From: Chloroflexota bacterium
GTDB taxonomy: Bacteria > Chloroflexota > Dehalococcoidia > SM23-28-2 > RBG-16-64-32
Assembly (NCBI GenBank): GCA_005880075.1
Contig: VBJT01000118.1
Span: 1-9,688 of the forward strand
Length of the DNA: 9,688 nt
Direction of reading: 5' to 3'
Every line of letters starts with the position of its first letter. The first letter of the stretch is position 1. The notes beneath the pieces are model-generated. The model had not been told where the DNA came from. It was given only the letters and a program-made list of their open reading frames with translations, and ran no database searches. Below, in pieces: positions 4,882 to 9,688 of this stretch. The position numbers and the translations under genes are program-made.

Positions 4882-7818
4882 ATGCCCCACGATTTCATCA
4901 TCGTTCGCGGCGCCCGCGAACATAACCTCAAGAACGTCGACGTTCAGATTCCTCGAGAGCGGCTGGTCGTGATAACAGGCGTATCAGGGTCCGGAAAATC
5001 TTCTCTCGCGTTCGACACGATCTACGCCGAAGGGCAGCGCCGCTACGTCGAGAGCCTGTCCGCCTATGCCCGGCAGTTCCTGGGACTCATGGAAAAGCCA
5101 GACGTTGACCACATTGAAGGCCTTTCGCCGGCTATTTCCATCGACCAGAAGGGCGCGTCGCGAAATCCGCGCTCGACGGTCGCGACCCAGACCGAGATAT
5201 ACGACTACCTGAGGCTGCTGTACGCGCGTGCCGGTCGGCCGCATTGCCCGCAGTGCGGAAAGCCGATTCAGCGGCAGACCGTGCAACAGATTGTCGATTC
5301 AGTCCTAGAGCTGCCGCCGGGCAGGCGGTTCATGATGCTCGCCCCCATCGTTCGCGACCGCAAGGGTGAGTACCACAAAGTATTCGAGGACGCTAGAAAA
5401 GCCGGATTCGTACGGGTTCGCGTGGACGGAGACGTTCGCGACCTAGACGAACAAATAACGCTCGATCGCTACAAGATGCACTCGATCGACGTCGTTGTTG
5501 ACCGCGTCATCATCGAGGACCAGACGGAGGACGACTCTGCCCGGTCACGGCTCACGGACTCGGTGGAAACGGCTTTGCGGCTCGGCGCCGGCATCGTTGT
5601 CGTGCAACTGATGGCTGATGCGAAGGGCCAGGCAGCGGAGGAGCTGACCTACTCGGAGCATTTTGCCTGCGTGGACTGCGGCCTGTCGTTCGGTGAGCTG
5701 GAGCCGCGCAACTTCAGCTTCAACAGCCCGCACGGCGCCTGCCGGCAATGCACCGGTCTCGGCGTGAAGATGGAGCTGGACCCGGAGCTCGTCATACCGA
5801 ACAAGAATCTGTCGCTGGCGGAGGGCGCGGTGCAGCCCTGGGCGCGGACCAGCGCTGTCTCCACCTGGTACATGCGCATGCTCGAAGCGCTGGCAAGAAA
5901 GCATCGCTTTTCAGTGCAGGCGCCGGTGAGAGAGTTGACTCCAGAACAACTCAACTATGTGCTCTACGGCGATCGAGGCGAGATCACGATCTCGTACACG
6001 GGCTCCGGCGGGCATGACAATCGTTGGAACACCACTTTCGAGGGAGTGATTCCGAATCTTTCCCGCCGCTATAAAGAAACGGACTCCGACTACATCCGCA
6101 CTGAGATCGAGAAGTATATGGCGGAGAACCCGTGTCCGGCCTGCGGCGGCGCGCGTCTCAAACCCGAATCTCTCGCCGTCATCATCGACGAACGCAACAT
6201 CTCTGCGGTCACGGGGCTATCGATTGACGATGCGCTCACTTGGGTCGAAAGCCTGCAGGCCCCTAAATCCCCGTTGAGCGAACGAGAGCGTACCATCGCG
6301 TATCAGATCCTCAAGGAGATCTGCTCGCGGCTCACTTTCCTGCGCGACGTCGGCCTCGATTACCTCACGCTCGAGCGGCGAACGGGCACCCTTGCCGGCG
6401 GCGAAGCACAGAGAATTCGCCTGGCGACGCAGATCGGCTCCTCGCTCATGGGAGTGCTCTACGTCTGCGATGAGCCGTCAATCGGTCTCCACCCCGCGGA
6501 CGACGAACGCCTGATCACCACTCTCAAGCGGCTGCGCGATCTCGGCAACACAGTGCTGGTCGTCGAGCACGATGAAGCGATGATGCGCGCCGCCGACTAC
6601 CTAATCGACCTTGGTCCGGGCGCTGGCGAACAGGGCGGGCGCCTCGTTGCCGCCGGCTCGATCGGCGATGTTGCAGCTACACCGGAATCGATTACCGGCC
6701 AGTACCTGAGTGGCAAGCGCGAGATCCCGCTCCCTCCGGCTCGGCGCCTCGGAAACGGCAAGACGGTTGTTGTGCGGGGCGCGCGGGAGAACAACCTCAA
6801 GAACATTGACGTGCGCATTCCGCTCGGCCAGTTCGTTTGCGTGTCCGGCGTTTCGGGTTCCGGCAAATCCACGCTCGTAACCGACATCCTGTCGAAGAAG
6901 GCGGCGCAGCTCCTATACGGCGCGCGCGAGAGGCCGGGCGAATGCGATGCGATCACGGGACTCGAACAACTCGACAAGGTCGTCGTCATCGACCAGTCGC
7001 CGATCGGGCGTACGCCGCGCTCGAACCCTGCCACCTACACCGGGACGTTCACGCCGATGCGCGAGATGTTCGCTTCTGTCCCCGAAGCGAGACTGCGCGG
7101 GTACAAGCCCGGCCGCTTCTCCTTCAACGTTAAGGGTGGCCGCTGCGAGGCCTGCCAGGGCGAGGGCTACATTCAAATTGAGATGCAATTCCTGCCCGAC
7201 GTGGAGGTGCCCTGCGAGGTCTGCCACGGCGCCCGCTACAACCGCGAGGCGCTGGAGATTCACTTCCGCGGCAAGAACATCGCGGAAGTGCTGGACATGA
7301 CCGTTGAGCAGGCCGTCCAGTTCTTCGAACCGTTTCCGCGCATCCGGACGAAACTCCAGACGCTCCACGATGTGGGCCTCGGATATATTCGCATCGGCCA
7401 GCCGGCGACGACTCTTTCGGGCGGCGAAGCACAGCGTGTGAAGCTTGCCACTGAGCTCTCACGCCGGGCGACAGGCCGGACGCTGTACATCCTCGATGAG
7501 CCGACCACCGGCCTCTCCTTCGAGGACGTGAATGCCCTGATGGGCGTCCTGCACAGACTGGTCGACGCAGGCAATACCGTGCTCATCATTGAGCACCACC
7601 TCGACGTCATCAAGCAGGCAGACCACATCATCGATCTCGGCCCGCTGGGCGGCGACCGGGGCGGCGAGATAGTAGCCGAAGGCTCGCCGGAAGATGTGGC
7701 CGAAATGGAGAAGAGCCTAACGGGACGGTACTTGCGCCGTGTGCTCGGCAAGCGCCGACCCACGCGGGACAAGCGGCCGGCGCGGGAGAAAGCCGCCGTC
7801 GCGGCCGCAGCTGAGTGA
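4882..7818 (+). CDS. uvrA: UvrABC system protein A (excinuclease DNA-damage sensor)
   Basis: A 978-residue, complete UvrA. The dimeric twin-ABC ATPase scans DNA for bulky lesions and loads UvrB in nucleotide excision repair. In order: Walker A1 GVSGSGKS (33-40); the UvrB-binding and insertion domains (~117-400), with CPQC at 122-125; zinc knuckles C263/C266 and C287/C290; CPACGG at 418; signature 1 LAGGEAQ (504-510) and Walker B1 YVCDEPS (527-533); Walker A2 GVSGSGKST (656-664); the zinc module C755/C758 ... C778/C781 (RCEACQGEG ... VPCEVCHG); signature 2 LSGGEAQ (845-851) and Walker B2 LYILDEPTTGL (868-878). Presence of the UvrB-binding domain makes it class I. It is slightly longer than usual (940-960) because of a basic, Ala-rich tail. 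Oddities are LAGGE rather than LSGGE in the first signature, and GLSFED where GLHFxD is usual. The TGA overlaps the next gene's GTG. Confidence 0.98.
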   Translation: MPHDFIIVRGAREHNLKNVDVQIPRERLVVITGVSGSGKSSLAFDTIYAEGQRRYVESLSAYARQFLGLMEKPDVDHIEGLSPAISIDQKGASRNPRSTVATQTEIYDYLRLLYARAGRPHCPQCGKPIQRQTVQQIVDSVLELPPGRRFMMLAPIVRDRKGEYHKVFEDARKAGFVRVRVDGDVRDLDEQITLDRYKMHSIDVVVDRVIIEDQTEDDSARSRLTDSVETALRLGAGIVVVQLMADAKGQAAEELTYSEHFACVDCGLSFGELEPRNFSFNSPHGACRQCTGLGVKMELDPELVIPNKNLSLAEGAVQPWARTSAVSTWYMRMLEALARKHRFSVQAPVRELTPEQLNYVLYGDRGEITISYTGSGGHDNRWNTTFEGVIPNLSRRYKETDSDYIRTEIEKYMAENPCPACGGARLKPESLAVIIDERNISAVTGLSIDDALTWVESLQAPKSPLSERERTIAYQILKEICSRLTFLRDVGLDYLTLERRTGTLAGGEAQRIRLATQIGSSLMGVLYVCDEPSIGLHPADDERLITTLKRLRDLGNTVLVVEHDEAMMRAADYLIDLGPGAGEQGGRLVAAGSIGDVAATPESITGQYLSGKREIPLPPARRLGNGKTVVVRGARENNLKNIDVRIPLGQFVCVSGVSGSGKSTLVTDILSKKAAQLLYGARERPGECDAITGLEQLDKVVVIDQSPIGRTPRSNPATYTGTFTPMREMFASVPEARLRGYKPGRFSFNVKGGRCEACQGEGYIQIEMQFLPDVEVPCEVCHGARYNREALEIHFRGKNIAEVLDMTVEQAVQFFEPFPRIRTKLQTLHDVGLGYIRIGQPATTLSGGEAQRVKLATELSRRATGRTLYILDEPTTGLSFEDVNALMGVLHRLVDAGNTVLIIEHHLDVIKQADHIIDLGPLGGDRGGEIVAEGSPEDVAEMEKSLTGRYLRRVLGKRRPTRDKRPAREKAAVAAAAE

Positions 7819-8321
7819 CCCGCTTCGCGGTCCGGCTGCCACAGCACCAGGCCCGACTCGTCGCTCTCGCGATTTCGTACCACCTCTCGCGGCCCGGCTC
7901 TGAAACCGATCCGGAGACGCTAGCCGATTATCGACACGGGCTAATGGAGTTGCGGCCGGAACTCGATTCGCAGCTTGAGGGTGACCCAGCACTCGTAGAG
8001 CTATCCCCGCTACAGACGACGCTGCTTGCGACCGCTCTCTCCTCGGTCGCCAGCGAGCTGAAGATGTACTCGGTGTTCGACACCATGGCGGGGCAAAGCA
8101 GACGTCCGCGCTCGACCGCGCCCGGGTTCGACGAGCGGCTGCGCACGCTCTTTCCGGAAGTGGCCGGCGACCCGGCCTACGCTTCACAGCTGGCCGAGGA
8201 CATCATCATGCTCCGCCGGGCGCTGCCGCTGGGCCGCGCTCAGGAGGCGATCAAGGAAGAGCGAGAGGCGGCAACGGCGAGACGCGCTCGTAAGAGGTGG
8301 TGGCAGGTGTGGCGGCGCTAA
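7815..8321 (+). CDS. Unrecognised 168-residue protein coupled to uvrA
   Basis: The GTG start at 7815 overlaps the uvrA stop (GTGA) and has no SD of its own, so translation must be coupled to uvrA. The protein is soluble and mostly helical by appearance. It has an N-terminal block MTRFAVRLPQHQARLVALAISYHLSR, a middle helix LSPLQTTLLATALSSVASEL (63-82), a segment GFDERLRTLFPEVAGDPAYA (104-123), and a strongly basic Trp-rich end, RRARKRWWQVWRR, that could contact nucleic acid or membrane. There is no signal peptide and no motif I can assign. Its position suggests a link to repair, but short downstream riders are often unrelated to the gene they are coupled to. Codon use looks like its neighbours, and the GTGA junction supports a real gene. 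It ends at TAA 8319-8321, just before the ferredoxin promoter. Confidence 0.75.
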   Translation: MTRFAVRLPQHQARLVALAISYHLSRPGSETDPETLADYRHGLMELRPELDSQLEGDPALVELSPLQTTLLATALSSVASELKMYSVFDTMAGQSRRPRSTAPGFDERLRTLFPEVAGDPAYASQLAEDIIMLRRALPLGRAQEAIKEEREAATARRARKRWWQVWRR

Positions 8322-8327
8322 TTTGCC

Positions 8328-8356
8328 TTGACCCTATTAGCTATCCGCGATACATT
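8328..8356 (+). promoter_or_regulatory. Sigma70-type promoter of the ferredoxin gene
   Basis: TTGACC (8328-8333), a 17-bp spacer and TACATT (8351-8356) make the best promoter match in the window. Transcription would start near 8363, giving a leader of about 75 nt. A 6-bp inverted repeat, GCTAAT (8317-8322) and ATTAGC (8336-8341), brackets the -35 box. The remainder of the 116-bp gap shows nothing else except the SD AAGAGG at 8425-8430, 7 nt before the ATG. Confidence 0.6.
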
Positions 8357-8437
8357 GGGTTCGGCGAAACGAATTGCGCACTTTTTGCTGGAGAAGGTTC
8401 TCATTGACCCCGCGCCGAGTCACGAAGAGGTGCTGAC

Positions 8438-8728
8438 ATGACCTACGTGATCACCGATCCTTGCATCGACGTTCTGGACAAGTCATGTGTGGAGGTCTGC
8501 CCAGTCGACTGCATCCACTACGAAGAAGGCACCGACCGCAAGCTCTTCATCGACCCCGATGAGTGCATCGACTGCGGCGCTTGCGAGCCCGTATGTCCCG
8601 TTACGGCCATCTTTGCGGAGGACGACGTGCCGCCCGACCAGGCCGCGTATACAGAAATCGATGCGCTCTGGTTCAAGGACGCGGAGGCGGCGCGGGCGAA
8701 GGTAAACGAGCTCAAAGCTCCGGCCTAG
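8438..8728 (+). CDS. 7Fe ferredoxin (3Fe-4S + 4Fe-4S), FdxA type
   Basis: A 96-residue soluble electron carrier. Cysteines fall at 9, 17, 21, 25, 43, 46, 49 and 53 (PCIDVLDKSC, EVCPVDC, CIDCGACEPVCP). By analogy with Azotobacter ferredoxin I and Thermus/Mycobacterium 7Fe ferredoxins, C9, C17 and C53 hold a 3Fe-4S cluster, because the cysteine expected between C9 and C17 is missing. C21, C43, C46 and C49 hold the 4Fe-4S cluster, and C25 is the extra cysteine. The C-terminal ~40 residues (acidic, DVPPDQAAYTEIDALWFKDAEAA) match the usual extension of this subfamily. Likely partners are oxidoreductases or cytochromes P450, none of which is encoded here. It is a stand-alone gene with its own promoter and terminator. 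The ATG at 8438 is supported by AAGAGG 7 nt upstream and by the MTYVI start typical of the family. I withhold a formal gene symbol. Confidence 0.95.
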   Translation: MTYVITDPCIDVLDKSCVEVCPVDCIHYEEGTDRKLFIDPDECIDCGACEPVCPVTAIFAEDDVPPDQAAYTEIDALWFKDAEAARAKVNELKAPA

Positions 8729-8753
8729 CGACCGCCGGCTAGCGAAAACCAGT

Positions 8754-8782
8754 GAGACGGCCAATGGGCCGTCTCTAACTTT
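8754..8782. terminator. Bidirectional intrinsic terminator between ferredoxin and DUF402 genes
   Basis: GAGACGGCC (8754-8762), loop AATG and GGCCGTCTC (8767-8775) form a perfect 9-bp stem. On the plus strand it is followed by TAACTTT; on the minus strand, after a few bases, by GGTTTT (from 8744-8749). It sits between convergent genes and its distal arm touches the stop codon (8775-8777) of the minus-strand DUF402 gene. The T-runs are short, so efficiency is uncertain, but the stem is unambiguous. Confidence 0.75.
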
Positions 8783-9407
8783 GCCCGGCGAGATGCCAGC
8801 CTCCCCCAATCGCCGACTTCGCCCATGCGGGGTCTGGGCGCCAGTCCTCCCAACGCTCGTCGAACGGCGGCTTGCGAAATAGAAGGCGTTCGAGCGCACG
8901 CTCACCTTCTATGCGTATCTCTAACGCCTGCTTACGCGAGTAGATCCCCTTCGCCTGCGCCTCCTCGAACTCATCCTCATCCTTCCAGCGCCAGGAGGAC
9001 ATATCCGGCTCGACGACGATGTCCAGCGTCTGGTCCATGTAGTCGAAGCCGAGGGGCGTCCGGCGAAACGGCTCCTCGAGGTTGATGTACCAGCACAGCA
9101 GCTCCCACTGCTTCCGCCAGATCAGGAGCACGGAGTGCGCTTGTCCCGGCAGAATCAGGCGAAGCGCATCTTCAGGCATGGCATCATCATGGAGCTGCCA
9201 GGGCTGGTCAGGCAGCCGGATGGGACGCCCATTGAGGCTATGCGGGCGCTTCCAGGGCGCTCCGGCTGGCTGATACAGCACGAGCAAGTCTGGCTCATCG
9301 CGTACGATGGTGAGGGCGCGGACCGTCCATATCTTGCCTTGCCAGACCTCTCGGACGATTACCGGGTCGCCGGGGCTAAAGCCCATTACTTGACCGGGGC
9401 ATTTCAC
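8775..9407 (-). CDS. DUF402 family protein (FomD/Ntdp-like fold, putative nucleotide phosphatase)
   Basis: A 210-residue protein. The central-to-C-terminal region matches DUF402: a beta-rich part (QAHSVLLIWRKQWELLCWYINLEEP, 89-113), then acidic metal-binding residues in FDYMDQTLDIVVEPD (D122, D125, D129, D135), then KDEDEFEEAQAKGIYS (142-157) and the tail WRPDPAWAKSAIGGGW. Characterised members (Streptomyces FomD, staphylococcal Ntdp) hydrolyse phosphate bonds of nucleotides with divalent metal. The substrate here is unknown, and many bacterial DUF402 proteins have no assigned role. The start is uncertain: GTG at 9407 gives 210 residues, whereas ATG at 9386 (Met8, before GFSPGDPV) is also reasonable and leaves the GFSPGDPVIVRE strand intact. 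Neither has a clean SD (AGGACG 6 nt before the GTG). The gene ends inside the shared hairpin with ferredoxin, and its upstream side runs straight into a 36-bp tandem repeat. Confidence 0.82.
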   Translation of the reverse strand: MKCPGQVMGFSPGDPVIVREVWQGKIWTVRALTIVRDEPDLLVLYQPAGAPWKRPHSLNGRPIRLPDQPWQLHDDAMPEDALRLILPGQAHSVLLIWRKQWELLCWYINLEEPFRRTPLGFDYMDQTLDIVVEPDMSSWRWKDEDEFEEAQAKGIYSRKQALEIRIEGERALERLLFRKPPFDERWEDWRPDPAWAKSAIGGGWHLAGQS

Positions 9408-9408
9408 T

Positions 9409-9441
9409 CCGCTCGTCCTACGAGAACCTCAGGAAGAGCGG
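9409..9441. repeat. Imperfect hairpin made by an inverted half-unit at the array edge
   Basis: CCGCTCGTCCT (9409-9419) pairs with AGGAAGAGCGG (9431-9441) at 10 of 11 positions around an 11-nt loop. The left arm is an inverted copy of the AGGACGAGCGG segment found in the repeat units to the right. In the DUF402 transcript it would lie just before the GTG start and could affect ribosome access. Confidence 0.5.
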
Positions 9442-9679
9442 GAGGCGACGTCATTCGTACAACCTCAGGAAGAGCGGGGGACGACGTTATTCGTACAGCC
9501 TTAGGACGAGCGGGAGGCGACGTTATTCTTACAGCTTCAGGACGAGCGGGAGGCGACGTCATTCGTACAGGCTCAGGACGAGCGGGAGGCGACGTTATTC
9601 TTACAGCTTCAGGACGAGCGGGAGGCGACGTCATTCGTACAGGCTCAGGACGAGCGGGAGGATGGGTCATTCGGGCAAC
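9428..9679. repeat. Seven-copy 36-bp tandem repeat (minisatellite) with 72-bp higher-order period
   Basis: Units begin at 9428, 9464, 9500, 9536, 9572, 9608 and 9644, each exactly 36 bp. They share CAGGACGAGCGGGAGG and then CGACGT-ATTC-TACAG. Units 3 and 5 (GTTATTCTTACAGC ending) alternate with units 4 and 6 (GTCATTCGTACAGG ending). The 72-bp block 9500-9571 and the block 9572-9643 differ at one base only. Units 1 and 2 carry AGGAAGAGCGG variants, and the second half of unit 7 is degenerate. There are no spacers, so this is not a CRISPR array. Because 36 is a multiple of three, long frames stay open on both strands; I do not call a gene in it. It lies immediately upstream of the DUF402 gene. 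Confidence 0.93.
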
Positions 9680-9688
9680 GAGGGGTCT

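Noticed and set aside
8404..8409. A second TTGACC as -35 of a nearer ferredoxin promoter
   Set aside because: No -10-like hexamer lies 16-18 bp downstream (that position is the SD region AAGAGG); the promoter at 8328-8356 is far better.
8483..8905. Minus-strand 140-codon frame across ferredoxin, terminator and the DUF402 end
   Set aside because: It runs through a strong terminator hairpin and opposite a clear ferredoxin; no family features.
9404..9670. An 88-codon minus-strand frame over the tandem repeat, encoding a Pro/Arg-rich 12-residue periodic protein
   Set aside because: The 36-bp period keeps several frames open on both strands, there is no SD before the ATG at 9670, and variation looks like nucleotide slippage. 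I annotate the repeat and list the frame only as a curiosity.
9428..9679. CRISPR array (36-bp unit length is typical of CRISPR repeats)
   Set aside because: Units are directly abutting with no unique spacers, and no cas gene is nearby.
1..9688. Defence island, prophage or other mobile element
   Set aside because: No integrase, transposase, toxin-antitoxin, phage or att-like direct repeats are visible; base composition and gene style look uniform.

Overview
The window is a GC-rich chromosomal segment from a bacterium, most likely an uncultured member of the Chloroflexota (Dehalococcoidia-like). This is a judgement from gene content, not a computed classification. The content is a bacterial translin-family protein, a Thermus/actinobacterial-type 7Fe ferredoxin, a DUF402 protein ending in a W-PDP-W ... 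GGGW tail, GTG starts with GTGA stop/start overlaps, and a 36-bp tandem repeat whose core (ACAGGCTCAGGACGAGCGG) resembles dispersed repeats I associate with Chloroflexota genomes. There is no integrase, transposase, tRNA, rRNA or CRISPR array, and the region reads as core/housekeeping DNA with a few less usual pieces.

Layout. (1) 1-1712, plus strand: a tightly packed gene string. It holds the last 26 codons of a protein ending in a CxxCPYxxxC cluster (possibly a PD-(D/E)XK nuclease), an FmdB-type zinc-ribbon protein, a small single-pass membrane protein, a second FmdB-type paralogue, and a translin/TRAX-family protein. Every junction overlaps or is at most 8 nt, so this is one transcription unit whose promoter lies outside the window. 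(2) 1748-4655, minus strand: an acetyl-CoA hydrolase/4-hydroxybutyrate CoA-transferase-family enzyme, preceded by a membrane-anchored GGDEF + HD-GYP cyclic-di-GMP protein. The signalling gene is preceded by a possible 9-codon leader ORF. (3) 4656-4881: a divergent control region with an AT-rich palindrome, a sigma70-type promoter for uvrA and a LexA-like half-site pair over its -35 box. (4) 4882-8321, plus: full-length uvrA (nucleotide excision repair) translationally coupled to an unrecognised 168-residue protein. (5) 8322-8728: a clear promoter and a 7Fe ferredoxin, closed by a strong bidirectional hairpin shared with (6) 8775-9407, minus: a DUF402 protein. (7) 9428-9679: seven tandem copies of a 36-bp unit with a 72-bp higher-order pattern, upstream of the DUF402 gene.

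How the genes fit together. The first string pairs a presumed RNA-acting ring protein (translin family) with two zinc ribbons and a membrane protein. It is the nearest thing here to an undescribed system, but its joint function is inference from linkage only. The middle region combines acyl-CoA metabolism with c-di-GMP signalling without an obvious functional link. uvrA and its coupled partner form a repair unit. Ferredoxin and DUF402 are independent single genes converging on one terminator.
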